Assembly (NCBI GenBank): GCA_965153455.1
Contig: OZ234496.1
Coordinates: 20,018,304-20,082,303, forward strand
DNA from: Sphagnum compactum
Lineage: Eukaryota; Bryophyta; Sphagnopsida; Sphagnales
Direction of reading: 5' to 3'
Length of the DNA: 64,000 nt
In this document: piece after piece, positions 53,846 to 64,000 of the stretch
Layout of the letters: each line of letters starts with the position of its first letter
Position numbering within the stretch: position 1 is the stretch's first letter
Translations under genes and position numbers: made by a program
Notes under the pieces: generated by a model
What the model saw: the letters and a program-made list of their open reading frames with translations, nothing else
Database searches by the model: none
Told to the model about the DNA's origin: nothing

Positions 53846-55419
53846 ACAAAACAATGAGAATTCAGGTACTATTCTAGGTGAGTGTTTGATCATTTTTGCA
53901 AGTGGTAAAACTCTTAGAAGATAGTATCATGAGCTGATATCATTTCAACAATCCAGCTTCTTTTTCCTTGAGAAAATATGAATTAAGATGGAATTGCAGC
54001 AATCAGACTTACACAGGAAAAGTTGGAAAAGAGGATACCCTACAACTTTGCACCTCTCACAAGCCTGTACTTTTCTGACTTTTCCAACTTGTAGTAATAA
54101 TAATGTCCAGGAAAAGTTGGAATAGTGTTTCGAGAAAATTGCAACACTTAGTCATTGTGAGAAAGCTAGTGTCTTGAAGTACCATAACTTTTCTACTGCA
54201 GTAGAGAAAGCCAGTGTGTTGAGGTATTAAAACTTTTTAGAGAGGTACAAAGTTGTAACGAAATGAAATAGTAGCACAATTATTCTAATATTGACACTGC
54301 TGCTGCTGCTGCTGCTGCAAACAAATGGTGGCAAAAGTCTTTCACTCTTCTTGACTGTCAAAAATGGGGACAATCACAAGAGTTACAAATCACACTAATA
54401 AGGCTGTCACAATAATTGCACATGCTCATGACGTCCATATTCTCTTCAGACCCAAATATGAAAATACTCCCAGAAAGTAGTAAATATCAGCCTGTTTTGC
54501 AAGTATTCACCTGGCTCAGATCATCTCTAAAAAGTGCCATCCAGCATCTCTCTCTCTCAGATCACTCCGCTCTCTGTAATTAAGTTTTTGTAAAACTTAT
54601 ATTCAACATTGGGTACCTCAGATTTATGGAAACCACCAGGTCCTTAAATATAGAGCCCAGTGTCCACATTGACATCACACTTAAAAGTATAAGCAAGTGC
54701 CATTGGTAGACAACATGAAAGAGCTGCACTCTCTGGAACTGCTGTAGCAAACATGCAGAGGCAGGAGCTTCCCCCCCCCTCCTCCTGCTGCAAACATCAA
54801 CATCTAGAATGGCTAGTCCACCATGATTAGTTCACACCATTCAGGTATGCATGATCTAGACATGATCTTCCATACCTTGTTTTTCTCTTCAGAATCAGAG
54901 CTCAAGAGCTCAAGAAGACTTTGCTTGCTCCCATTCCAGTTTCTTCAGTCCATGCTGAAGGTGGCATTGCTTGTGCAGCTTGGAAGTCAAGTCATGGGTA
55001 TGAGGAATCACTATTGTCAGAGGTCTCTATACAGTTCTATGATTTGAATTTGTTGTTCTCCAATGTAATGAGCCTGGTAAAGTATTCCAACTGTCAACTA
55101 CTGTCCACGGTGGTTCAAGGCGCAGAGGTGACAATACTCATGTGAATATTCATTGTGGTCATTGCCAACATGATTTGCTGCTCCCTTGCTATAAATTCTG
55201 GAAGCTTGCAGAATTACACATGCACAATACCGTCATCAAAGCGCAGTGCGGAAGAATAGAATAATAGGGGAAGGAAGTACTTATGCCTTGATTCTGAATG
55301 CAGTATTGCTGGTCAGTCATGGTCAAGCAGTTTTGAAACACTTTTTGTTTGCTGAAGAACAGGTCACTGATTCCAAGTCCAAGATGGTGTATTTTTACAC
55401 CACAAGCTTCCTAGTTGCA

Positions 55420-55619
55420 CTCTCCAAGCCTCCTCCTCCTCCCCCTCACAATTGCCATCCTCTGCCTCCCAAGTATCATCATCCTCCCCTCCTCATAGGA
55501 GCCATCCTCCTCACAGGAAGCATCCTCCATGTCCTTCTCCCACGCCATCTCCACCACCACCTCCTTCTCCTCCCCCACCATCTCCACCACCACCACTGTC
55601 TCTGCCATCAACTGTATGA
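55420..55619 (+). pseudogene. Proline-rich (hydroxyproline-rich-glycoprotein-like) remnant
   Basis: One frame reads KPPPPPPHNC and PLPPKYHHPP, and after a frame change SPTPSPPPPPSPPPPSPPPP runs into a stop at 55619. SP4-type motifs are typical of plant cell-wall extensin-like proteins. The frame changes within the tract, and no start, signal peptide or splice-coherent exon could be fixed. It may be a decayed gene fragment or merely a CCT/CCA-rich simple-sequence region. Low confidence. Confidence 0.3.
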
Positions 55620-56149
55620 CTATAATATGCTACAGAGCAGGTCCATCATACAAAGTTTCACTCCAGAATGCAATCTCAGCTCTAAGCTCTGCAGAACACT
55701 GATACCAGCTGCTGAGCTCCTGTCAAAACTCAACTTCCTCTTCTCGGATTACTCAGATTCCTGCAAAATAAAATCTGACAACTTGTCAATCAAGTTGTCA
55801 GACTGAAAAGAGCCAACAACAAAGAAGTGGGCTATCAACAATTGTTGACAGATACAGATGCAGACATGTTTCTTCTCAGATCTATGTCACTCACTTCTCC
55901 ATCGAAAAAAACAAAGAAAATGTCGGAAAGGAGGTGTTTGTTATTGATAAATTCACAGATATGGTAACGATTTCAGAAAAGCAGAGACTTGGAAGGGTTC
56001 ACCAGGATGAGAGGTCCATGTATGCTTTTGAGAGTGCACTATCTGCTTCAGTTCATATCACATGGTCACAAGATCCCAAAATATGAAAAACTGATTACAA
56101 CACTTCGCCCTTAGATAATGAATGGTGACAAACAGTTACATATCTATGA

Positions 56150-56475
56150 AAATTGCAGAGAAATCTCCACAACAACAATTTGAAGGCAACCCAACAATGA
56201 GTGCAGTCATAGCCTAATGAGAGTTGCTCACAACATATCAAACCATCACCTCCATCAGGGATAGCAGTGATGAGCTGCCATGATTACTACCCACTGAATT
56301 CATCAGCTCCCAACAGGGTAGATACGTATATAATAATCCACCCAAAATCTGAGCAAACTGTTCTACAAAAACTACATGTTGAGTTTCTGCTGCATTTCTG
56401 GAAGCAACCAAAAGACTCAGTCATGATGTTGGCTAGCACTCAAGGGACATGGGGTCACATAAAATTAGGGTAAAC
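56150..56475 (+). repeat. R1 repeat, copy 4
   Basis: 'GCAGAGAAATCTCCACAACA', 'ATGAGTGCAGTCATAGCCTA', 'TGAGAGTTGCTCACAACA', 'CCATCACCTCCATCAGGGAT', 'GAATTCATCAGCTCCCAACA' and 'AAAGACTCAGTCATGATGTT' follow the R1 order. It lies about 0.4 kb downstream of the TPC1 3' end. It is truncated on the right relative to copies 1 and 3. Confidence 0.75.
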
Positions 56476-56895
56476 AAAGTACAGATCATGACCAAAAGGC
56501 ACACTGAATGCACAAGTTAGATAGAGTTACAGGGCATCCAAGTGAATGAATGCCCCATAAGCATCACTACTGCACTTAGAAATTGCACGAGTAAATCAAA
56601 CTTGACTGGAAATTTAGTCGATCTAATGTCTCACTTATCAGCCCTTATTTCTGAAACTCCAAAACAGTGCACTAGGGATTCTGCATTGATCTTGTCTTCT
56701 CCAACTCACTGCTGAGAATATGGTTCATTAGTGTCTGGACATTGCCATTTATGGCCCTGCAGCACCCAGCACGAATATCAATGTGAAAAAACCAGCTTGA
56801 GGGCAGAGCACATATACAAATTAAACTATCCTTACACAAATACCAGATTGAGCATGGACTTGATGGAATTTGACAGTATCTATGGGGGTTTTCTT

Positions 56896-56934
56896 TTACC
56901 TCCTAGCCCTGCGCCGAGGGTCTCTCTTATTAAC
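56896..56934 (-). CDS. Possible alternative last exon of TPC1 (basic tail)
   Basis: On the minus strand, TTCTGCAG at 56935-56942 is followed by 13 codons reading VNKRDPRRRARR and a stop. The phase fits the GTGTGT donor of the exon at 57229-57140. An Arg-rich segment at this position is found in other plant TPC1 tails (the EKRNRRR stretch in Arabidopsis as I recall it). The alternative last exon at 57085-57038 fits the same donor, so the two would be mutually exclusive. Confidence 0.5.
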   Translation of the reverse strand, partial: VNKRDPRRRARR

Positions 56935-57037
56935 CTGCAGAACAAACAGAGGAGAAAACTTCAGTCAGAAGATGCTCTGGTGATTGTGTTGCAGCATTGA
57001 TTTCACATGCAAGGCTTCCTGGCAGATGTGCTTATGT

Positions 57038-60000
57038 TCAGATGTCCTCAATCTCCTCGCCATCGTTGGAGCATGAGTGGATGCTCTGAAAGTTTATCAA
57101 CCAAATCAAACACATTATAACATCTAATGATGCACACACCTGGCCATCCAAGTCCTCGTTGCCCGGGGAATCCTGAGATGAGTAAAGCTCTATTTCTGCG
57201 AAAAAGGCTTCAAGCACAAATGCTGCTACCTGTAGCCATCCAACAGACTAAATTTATGCAAGCTTCTGATACACGTGTACCTTACAAAAATGTGGCGTGC
57301 AGGGGGTTGCTATCTCTTTCAATGTGAAAAGGAGCCTAGATCAAAGCATGATGTGTGTACAGTCACCAACCCATGAGATTTTCATACCAGGTTGAATAGG
57401 AAGAGGACACCAAGGACATAGAAGCCCCAAAAGTAAAAGACTGTCCACCATTTGCCTGTCAACTGTGCATAGCCCTGCAATAGCCAACCAATTTCGATGT
57501 TTCAATAATACACATATACACAGATACCAAGACTTAAGCAGTGTACCTGACAATCCTCCTGAATCCCAAAAGCAATGCACCACTAGCAACCTGATATTAG
57601 CATACACAAACTTTGTATCTCATTTGAATCCTGCAGAAAATTGTAGACTAGGTACTTGACAGGTATTTGCTAGAACATACTAAAAATTCTGCTGGATGGA
57701 AGTGAGAACATACATCCATCCATACTTGCCAGTTGCCCAAAACAAGTATATTGAACAGAGTGACCATGCCAGATGGAAAGTCATTGAAGTTGTTGACCAT
57801 ATAGCTGTATGTGGTTAAGTTCTTATTCCTCTTGCACATACATACCCACTTCTCAGATGCAAATGCAGCTGAAGCATATCAGAGCACCCATAGGCCTAAA
57901 CTAGGGATGAAGCAAGTTTTGGCTAAGAGACAAACTGTTATGATACTCAAAGAGTCAAATTGGAGGGGATACTCATTTATGGCAATTTCACTACCAGGTA
58001 GCTTAGGATTTCCTGCATAGACAAGACCACCAAACACCTGCATAACAACCACTTCTTTGCATTATCAGGATCATATAAGCACCAAAAGCATAGTTATGAG
58101 GAGCACAATGCTACCAGCAGAGTTCAAAATTATGCAGCCACCCAATTGGTTGCACAAATGCATAGATTGTTCAGTTACACATTGATATAACTCTGCAGAG
58201 AAGAGAAGATCTCAGGATCAAACAGTGGGAGAAAATGTAAGGTTGTGTAGCTTCATGAGCACAAGTTGTGGTGCAAGAGTTACCACTGCATCCAAATCAT
58301 CTGTAAGAGCTGCATCAAGAATTCCTGAAGGGCTTGGATGCTCAACAGAAGAATCCAAACTGATAACTAGACTTTCGACTTAATAGTCTGAGCCAGTCTC
58401 TAGATTTTTGGATACATGGCAGTTATGGGGCACTCCTATCTTGGCTTGGTCATTGTACTATTTCTAGAAATTTCCATACCGTTTGCCCAGGTTGTCTAAC
58501 TGTGGTCTTTACTATTCTGAACTGAATGGGTTGCAGCATCCTAAGACATTTAAGTTGATGGTGAGATGCCCAAACCTCTTTCAGCATTCAGATCAAAGAA
58601 TGATGGCCATGACCAAAAGAGAGTTGGGTACCTGATTGCCAAGGATGCAAAAGAGGCACATGGAGCAGAAAGTAACACCAAGATAAGGCATGACGCTGGG
58701 AATGAGCTTGAAAAAAGTTGAAACCAGGACTTTGTATTGCTCCACTAGCACCAATAGTCGTGTCAAACGCAGCAACCGTGCAATCAAGAGATACCGGATC
58801 CTGTTACATTAACAAATAGTATCAACCGGCAGCTCTTTGCTAGAGAGTGTCTATCAATACACCCACAGATATGATTTCTAGTTTATGATCACCCAACATG
58901 AAAAAGTGTGTTCACTTTTCATATTGGGTCTGCACATGGCAACATACAGTATAATGTCCACTGAGCTGTCATCCCTGATTGTTGGTTTCACAATACAATT
59001 GCAGTGAACAGTTGCAACAAGCTATGCACCTCAGCAACTATATGGCTTTCTGTCCAGAAGACAGTGACATGTCTTTGTATCAACACAATCCATCATTGAA
59101 CTCCAGTAAATGAAATTCACACAATGACATAACAATGCCACAAGTCGCGATGAAGTTTCCAACAATTGTAATAAGAAGGTCCAGGAAAAGCTGGTACCAC
59201 TCCTCATTGTTAGATTGACTGCTTGGTAAAATAAATGTCAGAGTCTCCACCACCACTGCCAACAGTGCATAATGCAAGTCAGCTATCACAACTCATCCAG
59301 CAATTCATCAATACTACAGCATGTGCATTTCTGCACAACAATCCTTTTAGTTGTGAAGAAATGTGAGGATATGAATTTGAATGCAGAGACCTGAATCCCA
59401 CTTTGACAGGTGATTGGATCTGATTTGACTCACCAACAGTCACAGTGATCACAAAGTCAAAACGGTTCTGATCTGAGCGCCAGTAGTTGTGGAAACCATA
59501 CGCCACAACTTTAAGAACCATTTCCACCACATATAGCCATCCTGACCTCACATTACAACAATCCATTCCACAAATGACTGGAAGTCTTGACCATTTGGAA
59601 TGGTCAAATTTTCCTATTCATAGCAATATACTGAGTTCCAATGCTACAGTTTTCAAGTGGAAGCACCTTGAGCAAACAGTTAAAAGAAGAGGTGACTTCA
59701 AGGCTGCCTGCAGTAAGTGACATACCCAAAGCCAACTCCACATCCTGCCATATGTACTGTGATGAACTGTTCTGTATGTCCAACTGAAATCCAATCCAGC
59801 ATCCACAATGCACTTTAGATAAAGAGTTAACTTAAAGGAGGAATTATTAAATAGCACTTGGACCTCTGTGGCTTGCATCTGAAGCTCTCTAAAACTTGTT
59901 TATCACCACAACACTGCCTTACACTCACAGGATTGTTCAATCCATGCTCCCATTTTGACAAGATAGAACTCTTTTGTGTTTTGTCCTACCATGATCCAAT

Positions 60001-63000
60001 TAATGCACAAAAAATAACAATCAAAGAGGAAGTGGAACATACAGTGGTTTCAATAATAACTGTCACCAGATTGGCCAACAGCATGCCCATTATTATGTAC
60101 TCAAAGTGCTTGCTCCTGACAAATTGCTTCAGTTCCTTGAAATTTTTTGAGTTGTATATTCTGGGGAAGTGCTCTATATAAGCTGGCTGTAACACCCAGT
60201 TCAAGATATTCCAAAGATCCAGTGAATGATTAGTGCCAAAGACCACTGGTCTGTGTACAAATCCCAAAACCTGAATTTAAAGAAAATACCTGCACAGCTT
60301 CACTAAGGCACCATGTTTCCACAAGACCAATTTTTTAAACTAGTCTGTAATTAGTCTCTGGACACAGGCTACAACACTGAAATGCAGTGAGCTCACCTCT
60401 TCTGCTTTCTCAAACTTTAAGGATATGGCACTGCAGAGGTCTGCAAACTCCTCCTTGTTGATCTGGAGAAAATGGAGTAGGCCCTTTTAATCCCTCTTCA
60501 TCAAAGTTGTAACTTTAAACCAGCAAGGAAATCAATTAACTAGAAGAGTTGCAAGAGTTGCAACTTGCTGCATTCCTCATGATCACCTTGAAGTCTCCAC
60601 TATCGTCCAAGGCATAGAAGATGTCCTGCATATCCTCATCTGCAATTTTTGGTAATGTCCTGCAAACATCACCATTCCAACCAAAATTGAAGATTTTGAG
60701 CTCTCTCATTATAGACCTGGCCCTATGAGATACAACTGACATTTAAGTGTTGAGGCAAATTATACAGTATCCATGTGAACCTTGCATAGTTCATGCAAAA
60801 CCTTATATGTAAAGAGTATGTTTGTACCGGTATGTATTTAGCTCCTTGAAAAGTTGTGCACATTGCGCAATTTCCAAATACCCTTTAGACTGCACGGCAA
60901 AATAGTAGGAAAAGCTTAAATTTCTTGCATATGCAAAGCTTGCCAATTTTAGCTCATGTAGATGCCACTAAAACAGTGAATTGCAGCACCTTTCAGATTC
61001 ACTGTTGAAGATGATTATAGAATGCGAATCATTAGTCTTTTGGAAAGTGGAATACATGAGAACACCTGTTCATCAAGAATGCCAAAAGCAACATTTAAGC
61101 CCGATTGCCGCTTTTTGTCCATCTCTACCATGTTTTTGGCAAGCTGCAAGACAAAACATGTTATTCAAAACATGAACCCAAATTATTCAATCTTTCCATT
61201 AGAGTTTTCTAACTGGCAGAGCTTGCATTCAGAAAGATTTTCAAATTTATGCTTTTTTGCCAAAAAAAGAGAGAAAGCAGACCTGGCCCTTAAAGCTGTC
61301 ATAGACAACAGCAAGCACAAGATTTGTGATGAAGTAAACTCCAAATAGTATGTACAGTATGAAGAACACACATGTGTACCGAGATACCCTGGAAAACAAA
61401 ACCCTCACATTTGAAGTTAGGTGTTCTAACAGCTACAGTTACTGTAAATAAGCATTGTGCATTTAACAAAAAATTGAAACCAGAGTAATTATATGAAGAA
61501 AGTGAAGAAAGTCATACTGGTATGCCGGCATCCACACATCAGGATTGTTTGCTGTTGTGAAAAGAATAGACATCTGGTACAGAGTAGCACCATATGATGT
61601 GAATACAGTCTTCCCCTGAGCTGTATCCTCAAACAGCACATATGCCAGCCAGCTTGAAAACAGCAGAAATAGCAGCAACAATACCTGCCACAAGGAGGGA
61701 CTCAAGCATTTTACAACAAGAAGCAGAATGATTCATCCTTTAACAAAGGACGTAGCTTGTCATTTCAAAACTCCTTCCCACTAGCAGTAGGTTTCGAATG
61801 TTGTCAATATATGAACAGACTAGCAAGGGTTGGCTCACCGCAATATTAAGAAAGTCTGGAATGATGCCCATCAATGTCCTCATGCAGTCCCGCAGTCCTC
61901 TGCAATACCCAAAACTCATATCCATGAAATTGCAAAGAAAACTCCACAATAACCATTTGAAGGTAACCATTATGTCAGTTTTGGCCAAAGCCTACACAAA
62001 TATGAGAACAATGAGTGTCTTCACAACCATGTGAGTGTAAGTCATAAAGTATTAAACCCTCACACTTATCATGAGTTGCAGTGACTAGCTAATATTACTC
62101 CCCACTGGCTTCATCAGCTCCTGATGGTGGGTGTAGACAGTATACACATACTGTCAGCTCAAAATTCCAAGCAAATGATTACACAAAAAATCTGAGTCCT
62201 GAGTTTGTGTCCATATTCTGGAATTGACATGGAGTGCTGGTCATGATATCAGCTAGACATAGCTAACCAAAATGTCAATACTTCTAACTCACACATTCTC
62301 ATGTCAGAATTGGAACTTCCTGAACCAATGATTTGCCAAGACATCTTGCCATCTCAAGCAGTGTCCTTAGCATATTGGTATGATAGTGCAATGCTGAAGT
62401 TTCCAAGGTATGTCACATGGAAAATAAGGTGAATCAGATGTTAAATCAGATGAATGGACTGAAAAAAGTGAGTCCAACCATGCTGACTGTACCGGATGCT
62501 GATGGCCACAATTATGACTCTGATATATGGAGCCAATCTGAATGGAATATTGTCAATGGGACCCCATGGAGCCACATAGAATGCATTGAATATGGTGTCT
62601 GCCGCTAGTACCACAAGCAATATCACCTGCACCCAATACAAGCTTGAGAATTTTATTACTCTTCAAACTGATTCCACTTTACCAACAGTTTCTGTTTCTC
62701 AGTTCAGCAGGTCAGTGTCAATCTATGAACATGTTCTCTGAGAATCGAAACATATAAAGCAGACCAGAACTAGTGCTGTAAGAAATCAGCACTGAAAACT
62801 TCAGGCACACCAAGAGAGCTGCAGCTGTCATTTGTGGTGGCCACTTGCTTACTTTGACATTGTCAAGTCGAGACTTCCAGAACAGCTTGTTTCCTGTGAA
62901 GGTGATGGGGTATAATGTGTACACTGCAAGTACCATCCAAGAGACTAACTGCACAACACCTTGAACAAAAAAAGAGATTATGCACTAATCCAGATAGAAA

Positions 63001-64000
63001 ACAACTGCAAAACATCTGTCTGTGCTGAGCAGATATCTGCTCTCCAAAGACTCCTGCTCCTCTGCCTTAGATGAAATGAGTTCAAAGTGATTTAAACAGA
63101 CAGACAACAGTTTAATTTTTCAAACCTCAAGAATGAGAGACTGTGTCCGTGTCAGGTAAGGCAATCCTCCCAAGTAAAATTTCTCTCTGTTCCCACAAGG
63201 GTCCGGAAACTCCTCTTTGCACCATAAAGGCACCTGCAACATCAAATCCACACAAATGCACATCTGTAGATGATATTTTTGGTTGCATTTGTTCACAATA
63301 TCCCTTACAGATGGTGATTTGTTAAATCTTTGTATCTCACTCATCTATAACCATTAGCTTGCAGTGACCACTCTGTCATGTTCCAGTAATTGTATTGGGT
63401 GGTTTCATAGAGCCTAATGTATGTAACTTCTCCTTTTGTTAAGATAGCTAATTTTGAAGCCAATATCTGAAAGTGATTGTCTTTTCTTTTGTGCAGATGA
63501 ATAAAACTATGGGCTGTGCTTCATAAGACAACAACCCCCTTCATAAGAGAACCAAGAGATATTGTCATTCAAACTCCTACTCTTCTTAAGGTTTTGTGCT
63601 GCTGCAACAAGAGAATCGATGATAGGAGAAGAAACTTTTATGAAGGCAAGAAGAAGATGCAACCTTACCTCGAAGAAGTTGAGCAACAGCAGGACTGCCA
63701 TGTCCAGCGACCACAAGAGATCAAGTCCAATGAACCAGAAGTACCATTTGGCTGCTTGCTCGAAATTGGACTGCTCCAAGACCTCCAACGGCAATCCCAA
63801 TCCATCTTCTGCCTACGAACATGACATGGGGCAGGAAAACGCACATTAAGGACTGACTGACGCAGGAGTTCGTCTGTTCAATGGCGGCCAGCAAATGATT
63901 CTGCAAGTGACAAAGCATAACAATTTCCTCGGAAATCTTCATCGCGTACCTGATCAACCATTGCGGCCGCTTTCTGGTACTTGTCTCCTGCGGTAATCGC
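57038..64000 (-). CDS. TPC1: Two-pore channel TPC1 (slow vacuolar cation channel), 5' partial, 23 exons
   Basis: Exons (minus): 64000-63950, 63812-63669, 63233-63126, 62948-62853, 62626-62493, 61899-61839, 61684-61518, 61388-61283, 61143-61066, 60889-60828, 60659-60587, 60462-60397, 60186-60043, 59783-59726, 59541-59434, 59255-59198, 58800-58632, 58037-57995, 57868-57850, 57804-57714, 57474-57388, 57229-57140, 57085-57038. They give 686 residues in frame from the window edge; about 25 N-terminal residues are outside. Two six-segment channel domains flank a cytosolic linker. Pore 1 filter block is TTANNPDVW (about 241); pore 2 is LGNWQVWM (604-611). The second EF-hand loop, D354 to E365 (DDSGDFKINKEE), is intact; the first ([12 protein letters not shown]) lacks several usual ligands. 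The second voltage sensor has R513, R516 and R519. D432 matches the luminal calcium-sensing Asp (Arabidopsis D454). The protein sits in the vacuolar membrane and conducts cations when cytosolic calcium and voltage rise. Confidence 0.95.
57850..57868 (-). other. TPC1: 19-nt micro-exon of TPC1
   Basis: The minus-strand sequence between CTTCAG and GTGGGT is only 19 bases. It enters in phase 1 and leaves in phase 2. It adds AAFASE and the first two bases of the codon for N582. Without it the exons at 58037-57995 and 57804-57714 do not join in frame. With it, the segment aligns with the ALAENDYLLFNFNDYPNG-like stretch of other TPC1 proteins. The fit in phase and in residues is the evidence. Confidence 0.75.
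61925..62295 (+). repeat. R1 repeat, copy 5, in a TPC1 intron
   Basis: 'GCAAAGAAAACTCCACAATA', 'ACCATTTGAAGGTAACCATT', 'ATGTCAGTTTTGGCCAAAGC', 'AGAACAATGAGTGTCTTCAC', 'GGCTTCATCAGCTCC' and 'GGTCATGATATCAGCTAGAC' follow the R1 order. It sits in the intron between TPC1 exons 62626-62493 and 61899-61839, antisense to the gene, about 25 bases from the upstream border of the second exon. Confidence 0.75.

Larger units (their letters stand above)
52968..56140. other. Spacer between the convergent CIPK and TPC1 genes
   Basis: No intact gene supported. It will include the CIPK 3' untranslated region. Notable contents, listed separately, are a hairpin at 53376-53439, a minisatellite at 53700-53840 and a proline-rich remnant at about 55.4-55.6 kb. 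A (CTG)7-like run lies at 54297-54318 and a C-rich run near 54771-54783. Confidence 0.55.

Overview
The window looks like nuclear DNA of a land plant. It has spliced genes with GT-AG introns, AT-rich intergenic DNA full of decayed retroelements, and plant-specific families: a PIRL-type leucine-rich-repeat protein, an NPSN-type SNARE, a CBL-interacting protein kinase (CIPK) and a TPC1 vacuolar cation channel. I cannot name the species. The divergence from the seed-plant proteins I know would fit a bryophyte, lycophyte or fern, but that is inference. Exon models were built by hand from splice sites, reading phase and remembered family alignments. The four intact models keep phase across every junction.

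Layout. 1-2.6 kb: repeats. 2669-3956 (-): a three-exon conserved gene of unknown function. 4.1-12.2 kb: AT-rich DNA without convincing genes, holding a 5S rRNA-like sequence near 9.9 kb. 12.29-17.04 kb (+): PIRL-like gene with a TATA box, a ~1.5 kb leader and five coding exons. 18.5-20.83 kb (-): dead LINE. 21.2-23.5 kb (+): broken NPSN SNARE gene. 26.65-30.94 kb (-): dead Copia LTR retrotransposon with LTRs, primer-binding site and polypurine tract. 31-46.6 kb: AT-rich repeat desert, with a nested terminal-inverted-repeat element at 42.85-43.33 kb. 46.73-52.97 kb (+): 13-exon CIPK with its own TATA box and ~1.4 kb leader. 53-56.9 kb: gene-free spacer with a hairpin, a minisatellite and a proline-rich remnant. 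56.9-64 kb (-): 23 exons of TPC1; the 5' end lies beyond the window.

CIPK and TPC1 are convergent neighbours and both act in calcium signalling. CIPKs are calcium-sensor (CBL)-dependent kinases; TPC1 is the calcium- and voltage-gated slow vacuolar channel. A functional link between this pair is speculation.

Three repeat families recur. R1 (~0.5 kb) occurs only in introns or close 3' flanks of genes. R2 is built around a 16-bp palindrome, and one copy ends at the CIPK core promoter. R3 is present in at least two diverged copies. No CRISPR array, operon or bacterial feature was seen.
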